This document shows positions 50,595-59,326 of a stretch of DNA of 64,000 nt, piece after piece. Position numbers and translations under genes: made by a program. The notes under the pieces are model-generated. The model saw only the letters and a list, made by a program, of their open reading frames with translations. It was not told where the DNA came from and made no database searches. The DNA comes from Variovorax fucosicus (GTDB lineage: Bacteria; Pseudomonadota; Gammaproteobacteria; Burkholderiales; Burkholderiaceae_C): positions 248,001 through 312,000 of the forward strand of contig NZ_JASZYU010000004.1 in the NCBI RefSeq assembly GCF_030316825.1, written 5' to 3'. Each line of letters starts with the position of its first letter. The stretch's first letter is position 1.

Positions 50595-51422
50595 TCAGGA
50601 ACTGCCCAGCAGTGCCACTTTTTCGCCCGCCGGCTCCGCCGACTTGGCGGGCTCGTTCGACGGCGAATTCTGCGCGCGCAGGGCGGGTGGTGCCACCGGA
50701 ATGGCGCGGCCGCCGGCCACTTGGCGCAGCCGCTCGTGCTCGGCCAGCACCTTGCCGGCGTAGCCGCCGTCGTCAACGAGGTTCGCTGCGCCGACGTAGT
50801 AGCGCAGACCCCCTTCGACGGAACCGGCGCGGGCGATGCATTCCTGCAGCACCTTGACGCCGACCCGCATGTTGGTCACCGGGTCGAAGGCGGTCAGGGT
50901 GCCGCCTGCGCTTTCGTACTTGTCGCCATGCACGCGGGTCATGACCTGCATCAGGCCCTGCGCACCGACGTGGCTCTGCGCGAAGGGGTTGAAGCTCGAT
51001 TCCACCGCCATGATGGCAAGGATCAACGTGGGGTCGAGCTTGGTGCGTTTGCCGATGTCATAGGCCTCGGCCACCAGCACGCTGAGTGGTTCGGCCGCGA
51101 CGCGGTATTTCTTGCTGAGCCAATAGGCCACCGCGGCCTGCTGCTTGGGCAGGTCGGTCGGGCTCGCAGCCGTGGTGCGGTCGATTGCAGTCGGGTTGAG
51201 GTCGGTCGGCTCCGGTGCCGGCTTGCGCGATTGCAGCCAGCCCATCAACTGATCTTCACCCGACTGGCGCAGGTCGGGCCGTGCGACCAGCGCCAATGCG
51301 GCGAACACGATGGCCAGGCCAATCAGTGCAAAGCCGTTGTGCGTGATCTCGAAAAAGCCGTCTGCCACATCGGACGCAAAAGTCCGGAGCCCGCGGGCCG
51401 TGGCTTCCAACGCTTGTTTCAT
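50595..51422 (-). CDS. Membrane-anchored lytic transglycosylase (SLT domain)
   Basis: 275 residues. A membrane helix (FALIGLAIVFAALALVA, about 29-45) anchors the protein. The SLT domain (about 125-230) has the catalytic Glu in AIMAVESSFNPFAQS and the GAQGLMQVM motif. The region around it includes a variable linker and a C-terminal Pro/Ala-rich tail. It cuts peptidoglycan glycan strands in the periplasm, giving 1,6-anhydro ends. AAAGGAAC sits before ATG 51422; the open frame to 51554 has no homology. Same strand as glyA, 177 bp upstream. Confidence 0.9.
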   Translation of the reverse strand: MKQALEATARGLRTFASDVADGFFEITHNGFALIGLAIVFAALALVARPDLRQSGEDQLMGWLQSRKPAPEPTDLNPTAIDRTTAASPTDLPKQQAAVAYWLSKKYRVAAEPLSVLVAEAYDIGKRTKLDPTLILAIMAVESSFNPFAQSHVGAQGLMQVMTRVHGDKYESAGGTLTAFDPVTNMRVGVKVLQECIARAGSVEGGLRYYVGAANLVDDGGYAGKVLAEHERLRQVAGGRAIPVAPPALRAQNSPSNEPAKSAEPAGEKVALLGSS

Positions 51423-51654
51423 CGCTGTTCCTTTCGTGGACGGGGCCTTGATCGCATGCCACGCGCGGGGCGGGAATGGGTCGGAGGCGACGTCGCTTGG
51501 ATAAGTACGAATCAGGTCCGCGCGAGGAGGAGTGGAGCGCGGCCGCCTGATCAAGCCGGTCGCATCAAGGCACTCGGCGGCGGATTCATGGAGCCCGGCT
51601 GCAAGCGGGCAGCACGGTCAACGCGGATTCTAGGAGGCGCTAAATACTCGGTCA

Positions 51655-51680
51655 AGAATAACGTCTAGGTTTGTTATTCT
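51655..51680. repeat. 26-bp inverted repeat in AT-rich DNA
   Basis: AGAATAAC and GTTATTCT are perfect 8-bp arms around a 10-bp centre. It lies about 70-95 bp upstream of the promoter-like element for the candidate RNA and 233 bp upstream of the transglycosylase start. A regulator-binding site is plausible; there is no T run for a terminator. Confidence 0.5.
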
Positions 51681-51748
51681 AATTTGTGTTGAACAAGAGA
51701 CTTAAAAACCGCCTCAATCGGACGGTCACAAATCATTGAAAAAGCAGT

Positions 51749-51777
51749 TTGCAAAGCCGTGCGCGCGAGCGTAAGCT
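51749..51777 (+). promoter_or_regulatory. Candidate promoter for the structured RNA
   Basis: TTGCAA (51749-51754) and TAAGCT (51772-51777) are separated by exactly 17 bp, giving a passable sigma-70 promoter (4 of 6 and 3 of 6 consensus positions). Transcription from it would start near 51784 and run into the stem-loops. Confidence 0.4.
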
Positions 51778-51783
51778 AACTTT

Positions 51784-51993
51784 GCCTGTGAATTCAGGTG
51801 CTCGCCAAAGACCGAGAACAGAGGGATTCCTCCCAGGTTCAACGTCAGAGGCACCCCCCGGTGGCAATCTCTTGCTGCCTGCAAGGTCGGAACCATTCAA
51901 CTTCCGGTCGAGCGAAAAGATGGCATGGGTTTTGTGCCCGCCATCGAGCCCGGTGACAAGACTTCGCGTCGAGCCACCGGGCTTTCTTGCTTC
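51784..51993 (+). ncRNA. Candidate structured non-coding RNA (about 210 nt)
   Basis: The stretch folds into nested helices I can pair by eye: hairpin CCTG/CAGG (51785-51798); a long-range stem 51800-51803 and 51810-51814 with 51905-51913 (GCTC+GACCG with CGGTC+GAGC); inside it GGTTC (51836-51840) with GAACC (51890-51894), hairpins CACC/GGTG (51852-51863) and CTTGC/GCAAG (51871-51885); then GATGGC/GCCATC (51919-51945) and the terminator stem. It is not 6S, tmRNA, RNase P or SRP RNA as far as I can tell. It could be a free RNA or an unusual leader for the DUF748 gene 39 bp downstream. Confidence 0.5.
51947..51993 (+). terminator. Rho-independent terminator of the candidate RNA
   Basis: A perfect 9-bp stem (51947-51955 AGCCCGGTG with 51975-51983 CACCGGGCT) holds an inner GAC/GTC hairpin in its loop, and TTCTTGCTTC follows. 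It stands about 49 bp before the DUF748 start. No upstream protein gene ends here, so the terminator needs a transcript beginning in the intergenic region. Confidence 0.75.
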
Positions 51994-52031
51994 TGGGAAC
52001 GCCACGGCGTTTGCGGCACACTCACACGCAA

Positions 52032-55000
52032 ATGAATGCAAGCGCGTTGAAACAAAACAAGTGGGTGCGGCGTGGGATCGTCGCGGTGTTGGTCCTTCTG
52101 GGGCTCTGGCTCGTGGCATGGCTTGCAGTGCCGCCGATCCTCAAGAGCCAGTTGCAGAAGATCGCCAGCGAGAAGCTCGGCCGCCAGGTCACCGTCGGCA
52201 AGGTCGACTTCAAGCCCTGGACGCTGGAGCTGACCCTGAACGACCTGCGCATCGCCACCGTCGACGGCAAAGGCGCGCAGCTCCAGATCGCCCGCGTGTA
52301 TGCCGACGCCGAGCTCCAGTCAGTGCTGCGGTTGGCGCCCGTGGTCGATGCGGTCGCCATCGATCAGCCCGTCATCACGCTGACCCACCTGGCCGACGGT
52401 AAATACGACATCGACGACATCCTGGCAAAGCTCGCCGCTCCGTCCGACAAGCCTGCGGGCGAGCCGCCGCGCTTTGCCATCTACAACATCGCGATCACGG
52501 GTGGCTCGGTCGATTTCGACGACCAGTCCGTCCAGCGCAAGCATGCGCTGCGCGATTTCGCGCTTAACGTGCCGTTCGTGAGCAATCTCGCGTCGCAGCG
52601 CGCGGTCAAGGTCGAACCCAAGCTGGCCTTCACGCTCAACGGCAGCAGGTTCGACTCGGCCGCATTCACCACGCCTTTCGCCGACGACCGCAAGACCGAT
52701 GCCCGGCTCAGCTTCAAGGGGCTCGATCTGGCGCCTTACCTCGGCTACATCCCGGGCGGCCTGCCTGCGCAGCTCAAGGCTGGCTCGCTCGATGCCGACC
52801 TGAAGTTCGATTTCCAACGCGCAACGACCGCCAGCCTGAAGATCAGCGGCACGATCGAGGCCCATGGCGTCAAGGTGTCCGATGCCCGGGCGCGTGATCT
52901 GCTGGCTTTCGATGGGCTCAAGTTGGGCCTGGTCGATGTGCGTCCGCTGGAGCGCGTGGTTCACCTGGGCGAGGTGGCACTCGCTGCGCCCACGCTCGCG
53001 GTGGCGCGCGATGCCGCCGGCAAGCTCAACCTGCTGGCCACCAACCCTGCCACCGGTACCGCAGAAAAGGTGGTGCCTGCCGCAGATGCGCCGGGCGCTG
53101 CAGCCGCCAAGGCACCCGAACCCAAACCGTGGCAAGTGCAGGTCGACAAGCTCGCGCTCAGCGGCGGCAAGATCGGCTGGCGCGACGAAACCACCGCCCC
53201 GGCCGCCGCCCTCGAGGCCAGCGCGCTCAACATCGACGCCAGCGCGATCCGTTGGCCGATGGACAAACCGGCCAGTTTCAGCGGCAGCACTTCGGTGGGC
53301 GGCGCGGCACTCAAGTTCGAAGGCCAGGCCACCGACAAGGTGGCGACCGCCACGGTGCAGGTCGAGGCCCTGCCGTTGTCGCTGGCTGCGCCGTACCTGG
53401 CGCAAAGCCTCGAACCCACGCTCGACGGCAAGCTCGGTGGGCAGATCGACGTGGCCTGGAACCAGCCCAACCTCAAGTTCAAGGCCCGCAAGCTGTTTGT
53501 CGACGGCCTGGCGCTGACGCAGGGCAAGTCGGCGCTGGCCAGCGTCGGCCGTTTCGAGCTGACCGACGCCGAGGTCGACATGACCGAGCACAAGCTTGCC
53601 ATCGGTACGTTCAGCGCCAACCAACCCAAGGTGCGGGTCGAACGCGACAAGGAAAAGCACTGGATGTTCGAGCGCTGGCTCAAGGCACCCGCGGGTGGGG
53701 GCCAAAACGGCACCGAAGTTGCCAAAGCCGCGGCACCCAAGCCGGCCGAGGCCGGCGCCGCCCCTGCGGGCGCCAATACCAAACCCTGGGCGCTGACGAT
53801 CGGCACGGTGTCGGTCGACGGGGGCGCCGTCTCCTATGCCGACCAGGCGAGCGCCACGCCGGTGGCGGTCGAGATCACGGCGCTGAAGGTCAGCGCGCAG
53901 AAGATCGCGCCCGACACCGCCACCGTGTCGCCGCTGCAGGTGTCGGGCCGCATCGGTGCCGGCCGGGCCGACCCGGGCCGCTTCGACTACAAGGGCAGCA
54001 TTGTGTTGAAGCCGGTCGCGGCAGAGGGGCGGCTCGAGGTCGGCGCGTTCCCGGCGCATGCCTTCAAGGCGTACTACGCCGACACCCTCAATATCGATAT
54101 TCGCCGGGCTTTTGCCAGCTACCGCGGCACGGTGCGCTATGCGCAGGCGCCGGCCGGCATGAGCCTGAAGCTGGCGGGCGACACGGCGGTGGAGGATTTC
54201 CGCGCCAACAGCGTCTCGCTGACCCAGTCGCCCGGCTTCGACCGCAGCAACAACCAGTTGCTGAGCTGGAAAACGCTGAGCCTGCGTGGCATGCAGGTGG
54301 CGCTGGCGCCGACCGCACCACTCGCGCTGGATGTGCGTGAAACCACGTTGACCGACTTTTTCGCCCGCGTGATCGTCGACCCGACCGGCCGTCTCAACCT
54401 GCAGAACCTGACGAAGAAGGGCGAGCAGGAGGGCGCGGCGAAAGCCGAGGCCGCAGCGCAGACCGGCACCCGGCGCAGCCTTGGCGGCACCACCACCACG
54501 ACCCGCGCAGCATCCGCGCCAGCTGCGGCGGGCGCGCCGGTGTCGGCCGAGCAGATGGTCGGCGGTGCGCCGGCTGCGGCCGTACCGGCGCCAGCCGCCG
54601 TCGCGCAGGCTGAAGACACCGGCCCCAAGCCGGTCATCAATTTCGGCCCGATGAGCCTGGTCAACGGCAAGATCGACTTCACCGACCTGTTCGTCAAGCC
54701 CAACTACTCGGCGGATCTGAGCGAGCTGACCGGCAAGCTCAGCGCGTTCTCGTCGAATCCGCCCAAAGGCTCGGGCGGGTCGCCCGCGCTGGCTGACCTG
54801 GAACTGCGGGGCAAGGCCCAGCAGACCGCGTCGCTCGAAATCACCGGCAAGCTCAATCCGCTTGCGAAGCCGCTCGAACTCGACATCACGGCGAAGATGC
54901 GCGAGCTCGACCTGGCGCCGCTGTCGCCGTATTCGGTGCGCTATTCCGGCCATGGCATCGAGCGCGGCAAGATGAGCATGGACGTCAACTACAAGATTGC

Positions 55001-55835
55001 GGCCGATGGACAACTGACCGCCACCAACAAGCTCGTCCTGAATCAGCTCCAGTTCGGCGAGGCCGTGCAGGGCGCGCCTGCCAGTCTGCCGGTGCGCCTT
55101 GCGGTTGCGTTGCTGGCCGACCGCAACGGCGTGATCGATGTCGACCTGCCGTTGCGTGGCTCGCTCAACGATCCGCAGTTCAGCATCGGGCCGCTGATCT
55201 TCAAGGCCATCATCAACCTGATCGCCAAGGCGGCGACGGCGCCGTTCGCCCTGCTCACGGGTGGCCTCGGCGGTGGCAGCGGCGAGTCGAGCGCCATCGT
55301 GTTCGACGCCGGCAGTTCGTCGCTGAGCCCGGCGGCCAAAGAGAGCCTCGACAAGGTTGCCAAGGCGCTGGTCGATCGTCCGACCCTGCGCATGACGGTG
55401 GTCGGCACCGCCAGCCTCGAACAGGAACGCACCGCCTACCAGAAGCAGCGCCTGCGGCAGCTGGCCCAGGCCGAGAAGCGCCGCAGCGCGGCCCGCGGCG
55501 GCCAGAACGCGGCAGAGGTGGCGCCGGTGACCGATGCCGAATACCCCGAGTTGCTCGCCGCGGTTTACAAGCGCTCCGACATCACCAAGCCGCGCAACAT
55601 GGTCGGCCTCGCCAAAGACCTGCCGACCAGCGAGATGGAAAACCTGCTGCTCGCGAGCGTTCCGGTCGACGAGGAGTCGATCCGCCAACTCGCGGTGGAG
55701 CGGGGCGCCGTGGTGCGTGACTACCTGCTGGCGCAGAAGCTGCCGACCGAAAGGCTGTTCCTCGGCGCAGTGCGTACGCAGGCCAGCGGCAGCGACTGGA
55801 AACCGGGCGCAGAGCTGAAACTCGACACCCGTTAG
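52032..55835 (+). CDS. DUF748/AsmA-like envelope protein
   Basis: 1267 residues from ATG 52032. One N-terminal membrane helix (RRGIVAVLVLLGLWLVAWLAV, about 12-32) is followed by the DUF748/AsmA-like beta-strand repeats (ILKSQLQKIASEKLGRQVTVGKVDFKPWTLELTLNDLRI and similar stretches). Low-complexity Ala/Pro/Thr linkers lie near residues 355-380, 560-590 and 815-865. A C-terminal part (about 1095-1150; IVFDAGSSSLSPAAKESLDKVAKAL) looks like an OmpA-type peptidoglycan-binding start. AsmA-like proteins shuttle phospholipids across the periplasm; that role is inferred. The terminator at 51947-51993 is just upstream. Confidence 0.85.
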   Translation: MNASALKQNKWVRRGIVAVLVLLGLWLVAWLAVPPILKSQLQKIASEKLGRQVTVGKVDFKPWTLELTLNDLRIATVDGKGAQLQIARVYADAELQSVLRLAPVVDAVAIDQPVITLTHLADGKYDIDDILAKLAAPSDKPAGEPPRFAIYNIAITGGSVDFDDQSVQRKHALRDFALNVPFVSNLASQRAVKVEPKLAFTLNGSRFDSAAFTTPFADDRKTDARLSFKGLDLAPYLGYIPGGLPAQLKAGSLDADLKFDFQRATTASLKISGTIEAHGVKVSDARARDLLAFDGLKLGLVDVRPLERVVHLGEVALAAPTLAVARDAAGKLNLLATNPATGTAEKVVPAADAPGAAAAKAPEPKPWQVQVDKLALSGGKIGWRDETTAPAAALEASALNIDASAIRWPMDKPASFSGSTSVGGAALKFEGQATDKVATATVQVEALPLSLAAPYLAQSLEPTLDGKLGGQIDVAWNQPNLKFKARKLFVDGLALTQGKSALASVGRFELTDAEVDMTEHKLAIGTFSANQPKVRVERDKEKHWMFERWLKAPAGGGQNGTEVAKAAAPKPAEAGAAPAGANTKPWALTIGTVSVDGGAVSYADQASATPVAVEITALKVSAQKIAPDTATVSPLQVSGRIGAGRADPGRFDYKGSIVLKPVAAEGRLEVGAFPAHAFKAYYADTLNIDIRRAFASYRGTVRYAQAPAGMSLKLAGDTAVEDFRANSVSLTQSPGFDRSNNQLLSWKTLSLRGMQVALAPTAPLALDVRETTLTDFFARVIVDPTGRLNLQNLTKKGEQEGAAKAEAAAQTGTRRSLGGTTTTTRAASAPAAAGAPVSAEQMVGGAPAAAVPAPAAVAQAEDTGPKPVINFGPMSLVNGKIDFTDLFVKPNYSADLSELTGKLSAFSSNPPKGSGGSPALADLELRGKAQQTASLEITGKLNPLAKPLELDITAKMRELDLAPLSPYSVRYSGHGIERGKMSMDVNYKIAADGQLTATNKLVLNQLQFGEAVQGAPASLPVRLAVALLADRNGVIDVDLPLRGSLNDPQFSIGPLIFKAIINLIAKAATAPFALLTGGLGGGSGESSAIVFDAGSSSLSPAAKESLDKVAKALVDRPTLRMTVVGTASLEQERTAYQKQRLRQLAQAEKRRSAARGGQNAAEVAPVTDAEYPELLAAVYKRSDITKPRNMVGLAKDLPTSEMENLLLASVPVDEESIRQLAVERGAVVRDYLLAQKLPTERLFLGAVRTQASGSDWKPGAELKLDTR

Positions 55836-55952
55836 GCCCCTTCCGGCCAGCGCCGGCAGACAGCCGGCCGCAGGTCTGTGAAAATGCACGGTTGGCCGGC
55901 ATTGCCGGCTTGTGCTTTTTGCTCCTCCTTTTCAGACAACGACTTTCGCTCC

Positions 55953-58799
55953 GTGACCTCAAGCTCCACCAAAACCCCCGACCTCCAGGCCCTCGACACG
56001 CTCACCGGCGGCGCCTTCACCGCGCCGACTTCGGGCGAGCGCGCCCAGCGCATTCGCGATTGGCTCGCGGGTCGGCCCACGCCCGAGCAACTGCAGGATG
56101 TGTTCAAGGAGCTCAGCGGCCGCGACAAGGGCGCCGCACGCCCGGTGCGCGAAAAGCTCGACGAACTCAAACGCGCCAAGGGCCAGGAGGTGATCGCCGC
56201 TGAGTGGGCCCAGAAGGCCGAACTGCTGCTGGCCCAATCCAAACTCAACATTGCCGACGCATTGGCCTGGCAACGCGATGCGGCCAAGGCCGGCGCGCCG
56301 CTGTCGCGCGAGCCGCTGGCCGGCTTCAAGGCCCAACTGGCTGAACGCGTGAAGGGCATCGAAGACCTGCAGCACCGTGCGCAGGTGCATCGCGAGGCGG
56401 CAGTGCTGCTGGCGCAGCGCTTCGAGGTGCTCTCGACCAAGGGCTGGAAAGACGCGCAAGCCGCCGACGAATCCCTTCGCGGTGATGTCACGCACTGGCA
56501 GCAGCAGGCAGACGAAATCACCACCGACGCCAACTGGAACAGCCTGGACGCGAAGTTCGCACCGCAGCTCGAGGCCTCCCGGGCCCAGTTGCTCGTGGTG
56601 TCCGATGCCTTCCATGGCGCGCTGTCGCAGGCCGTTGCCGCCGCGAATGACGCCGCCGCGCCACTGCCACCGGTGCCGGTGTGGGCCGACGAACTGCGCA
56701 CCGCACGCGGCGAGGCCGTGGTGCCCAAGGCGGCGCCTGCCAAGCCGGCGCGTCCGCCGGTCGACCCCGCCGTGCGCGCGGCCGCACAGGACGCGGTGCA
56801 GGTGGCGCTGGCGAAGCTCGAGCAGGAAACCGCCGAAGGTCATGGCAAGGCCAGTGCCGGCGCCGCAGCCGCACTGCGCGCGGTGCTCAAGGAACACGGC
56901 AAGCTGGTCGAATCCGAATTGGAGGCGCGCGTGCATGCAGCGCTGGTCGCGGCCGGCGAACTCGAAGGCTGGCAGCGCTGGAGCGCCGACAAGGTGCGCG
57001 AAGACCTGGTCGCCAAGGCCGAAGGCCTGCTCAAGCGACCCGATGGCCAGGCGCTGGGCGGCCGCAAGATGCAGGAGACCCTGCGTGCCCTGCGCGACCA
57101 GTGGAAGCAGTCCGACCAGGGCGGCGTGCCGAACCACGCGCTGTGGAAGCGCTTCGACGAAGCTTGCAACGAAGCCCACAAGGTGGTCGAGGCCTGGCTC
57201 GAAAAAGTGCGCGCGGATGCGGCCGAGCACCGTGCGCACCGCATAGCGCTGATCGAGGAGGTCAAGGCCTGGGCGGTCGAGCATGCCGATGCCGCCGATC
57301 TCAAGGCGCACAACCGCGCGCTGCACCAGTTCGCCGACCGCTGGCGCGATGCCGGCCACGTCGGCGAGAAGATGTTTGCCGAACTGCAGCCACAGTGGAA
57401 CGAGGCTTTCGGTGCCGCCCGTGCGCCGTTCGAAGCAGCACAGAAGGCCAGCGTCGAACGCCGCCAGGCCATGATCGCCGAGGCGGCCGAACTGGGTGCC
57501 CAGCCGATGTTGCGCATCGACGCTGTCAAGGCGCTGCAGCAGCGCTGGCAGGCCGAGGCGCAGAGCGTGCCGCTCGATCGGCGCCACGAACAGAAGATGT
57601 GGGACGCGTTCCGCGCCCCGATCGACGAAGCCTTCAACCGCAAGACGGCGGAGCGCGAGAAGGTGTCGTCTGCGATGAGCGAGCACGACCGCAACGTGCT
57701 GCTCGCCTCCAAGGCGCTCGAAGCGGCCAATGCCACGGGCGACGCGCAGAAGATTCGCGCGGCCATGAATCAGCTCGAAGCGGCAATGCGCGGTGAAAAG
57801 ATCAACCTGCCCGAACCGGCGGCGAAGCCGGTTCCGACACCCGCCACGTCGCACGTCAACACCGCCGAAGACGCGGCGCCGGCGCAAGCCGCACAGGCGG
57901 CCGAAGCCGAATTCGCAGAAAGCGCAGGCCTGGCGCCAGCGACCGGTGAAGTCGATGAGCCCGCGGTCACGCATGCCCATGCCCCCGCCCACGATCTCGT
58001 GGCGCCGGACGGCAGTGCCGACGCCGCAGCGCTCGGCGACAGTGAAACCGATTCGCTGCCCGAGCCAGCCGCAGCGCCCGCGCCGGCTGCAGTTCCCCCC
58101 AAGCCGGTGGTCGCGATGCGCCGTGCCGACGACCGTCCCGGCATGCGCAAGGCCGAGCCCGCGATGGCGGGCCGCGGCGGCCGTCCCGGCGATCGACCAG
58201 GCGACCGGCGCGACAGCCGCGGCCCGGGCGGCCCCGGCGGGCGTCCCGACCGCGCAGGTGGCTTTGGTGCCGGCGCCGGTGGCGACCGCGGTGGCCGTTT
58301 CGGCGACCGCGCCGCACCGCGCTTCGAAGATCGCGGCCCGCGCCTTGGCGATGCCGCCTTCCGCGCCCAGCGCGACGCTGTCGAGCATGCCCAGGCCGCA
58401 TTGCGCAAGCTTGCGGCGCAGGCTCACGGCGAAGCATTGACGCAGTTGCTCGGCGCCTGGGAAAAGCGCGATGGTGCCAGTGTGCCCAGCGTGCAGGAAC
58501 TCGGCCGTGCCGTGTCGCCCGCGGTGCGCGGCGCATGGTCGCAGGCGGTCGACGCAGCGCCTGCGGGCAATGCGTCCGACGCGTTGCTGCGGCTCGAGAT
58601 CGCCGCCGAGGTGCCGACGCCGGCCGAGCATGTGGACGCGCGCCGCGCGATGCAGCTCCAGTTGCTGACCAAGCGCAACGAACCGGCGCCTGCGCAGACC
58701 TGGGGCCAGGATGCGGCGAAGGTGCTGGCCAGTGGCCACGACGCCGCCACCGCGCGCCGGCTGCAGAACGTGCTCAAGACGCTGCTCAAGGGCTCATGA
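55953..58799 (+). CDS. DUF349 domain protein with an RGG-rich segment
   Basis: 948 residues from GTG 55953; the frame opens at 55878 but the first 25 residues look non-coding. The bulk is long helices with DUF349-type repeats (WKQSDQGGVPNHALWKRFDEACNEAHKVVEAWL, WRDAGHVGEKMFAELQPQWNEAFGAARAPFEAAQ, WQAEAQSVPLDRRHEQKMWDAFRAPIDEAF). Residues about 745-810 form a Gly/Arg/Asp-rich stretch (GGRGGRPGDRPGDRR, GGDRGGRFGDR) typical of RGG-type RNA-binding or disordered regions. DUF349 proteins are poorly characterised; an RNA-related cytosolic function is inferred. Neighbour lipoprotein overlaps the stop (ATGA). Confidence 0.82.
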   Translation: MTSSSTKTPDLQALDTLTGGAFTAPTSGERAQRIRDWLAGRPTPEQLQDVFKELSGRDKGAARPVREKLDELKRAKGQEVIAAEWAQKAELLLAQSKLNIADALAWQRDAAKAGAPLSREPLAGFKAQLAERVKGIEDLQHRAQVHREAAVLLAQRFEVLSTKGWKDAQAADESLRGDVTHWQQQADEITTDANWNSLDAKFAPQLEASRAQLLVVSDAFHGALSQAVAAANDAAAPLPPVPVWADELRTARGEAVVPKAAPAKPARPPVDPAVRAAAQDAVQVALAKLEQETAEGHGKASAGAAAALRAVLKEHGKLVESELEARVHAALVAAGELEGWQRWSADKVREDLVAKAEGLLKRPDGQALGGRKMQETLRALRDQWKQSDQGGVPNHALWKRFDEACNEAHKVVEAWLEKVRADAAEHRAHRIALIEEVKAWAVEHADAADLKAHNRALHQFADRWRDAGHVGEKMFAELQPQWNEAFGAARAPFEAAQKASVERRQAMIAEAAELGAQPMLRIDAVKALQQRWQAEAQSVPLDRRHEQKMWDAFRAPIDEAFNRKTAEREKVSSAMSEHDRNVLLASKALEAANATGDAQKIRAAMNQLEAAMRGEKINLPEPAAKPVPTPATSHVNTAEDAAPAQAAQAAEAEFAESAGLAPATGEVDEPAVTHAHAPAHDLVAPDGSADAAALGDSETDSLPEPAAAPAPAAVPPKPVVAMRRADDRPGMRKAEPAMAGRGGRPGDRPGDRRDSRGPGGPGGRPDRAGGFGAGAGGDRGGRFGDRAAPRFEDRGPRLGDAAFRAQRDAVEHAQAALRKLAAQAHGEALTQLLGAWEKRDGASVPSVQELGRAVSPAVRGAWSQAVDAAPAGNASDALLRLEIAAEVPTPAEHVDARRAMQLQLLTKRNEPAPAQTWGQDAAKVLASGHDAATARRLQNVLKTLLKGS

Positions 58800-59320
58800 C
58801 GATGGCACGCAACCGCATCGCCCTGCTGCTGGCCGCCCTGGCCTTGGCCGCGGGCCTGAGCGGCTGCGGCATCTTTCCGTCGACCCCCAAACCGGCAGAC
58901 CCCGACGCAGCCGCGCCGACGCCGGCGCAGGAGCAGGCCAAGGCAGCGCTGCCCGAGTCCGCCCGTCGCATCACGGCGCAAACGCCGGCCGTGCGCGCCT
59001 ACCGCAAGACCGGCGCGCGCTACATCTATACGCGCTACGCCGACCGCATCTACAAGGGCAAGATTCCGCCGCTGGTGTATGCGGTCGCGACGGTGGAAAC
59101 GCACATCGATGCCAAGGGTGAGGTGGAGGCCGTGACCTTCATGCGCGCCCCTTCGCACGCACCCGAGGTCAGTGTGCAGATCGTCGAGCTGATCAAGAAG
59201 GCGTCGCCGTTGCCGGCCCCCGGTCGCGTCGGTGCCCACACCTACGTGGAAACCTGGCTCTGGGACAAGAGCGGCAAGTTCCAGCTCGACAGCCTGACCG
59301 AAGGCCAGCGCAGCCGCTAA
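58796..59320 (+). CDS. Lipoprotein with TonB-like C-terminal domain
   Basis: 174 residues. Signal and lipobox ALALAAGLSGCGIF (Cys about 23) predict export and lipidation. A short Pro/Ala linker precedes a C-terminal domain (YIYTRYADRIYKGKIPPLVYAVATVETHIDAKGEVEAVTF, EVSVQIVELIKKASPLPAPGR) that looks like the TonB/TolA C-terminal fold. The second such lipoprotein in the window (see 9747). Its start overlaps the DUF349 stop (ATGA), so the two are translated together. Function unknown. Confidence 0.83.
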   Translation: MTMARNRIALLLAALALAAGLSGCGIFPSTPKPADPDAAAPTPAQEQAKAALPESARRITAQTPAVRAYRKTGARYIYTRYADRIYKGKIPPLVYAVATVETHIDAKGEVEAVTFMRAPSHAPEVSVQIVELIKKASPLPAPGRVGAHTYVETWLWDKSGKFQLDSLTEGQRSR

Positions 59321-59326
59321 GTGCCG

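Larger units (their letters stand above)
51423..52031. other. 609-bp intergenic region with structured RNA candidate
   Basis: No convincing protein gene is present: the 128-residue minus-strand frame at 51733-52119 has low-complexity sequence and overlaps the DUF748 start. The region is AT-rich at 51630-51745. It contains an 8-bp-arm dyad (51655-51680), a promoter-like element (51749-51777) and a string of stem-loops ending in a terminator (51784-51993). Confidence 0.7.

Noticed and set aside
51836..51894. tRNA-like GGTTCAA in the structured region
   Set aside because: The bases look like a T-loop but neither the T stem nor an acceptor stem can be formed around it.
51733..52119. 128-residue minus-strand frame in the gene-free gap
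   Set aside because: No ribosome binding site, no family features, and it overlaps the DUF748 start and the structured RNA.
52320..55889. 1189-residue open frame antisense to the DUF748 gene
   Set aside because: Same shadow effect; no motif, no ribosome binding site, and low-complexity sequence.
55959..58739. 926-residue open frame antisense to the DUF349 gene
   Set aside because: Shadow frame with no recognisable domain; the plus-strand protein has clear DUF349 repeats.
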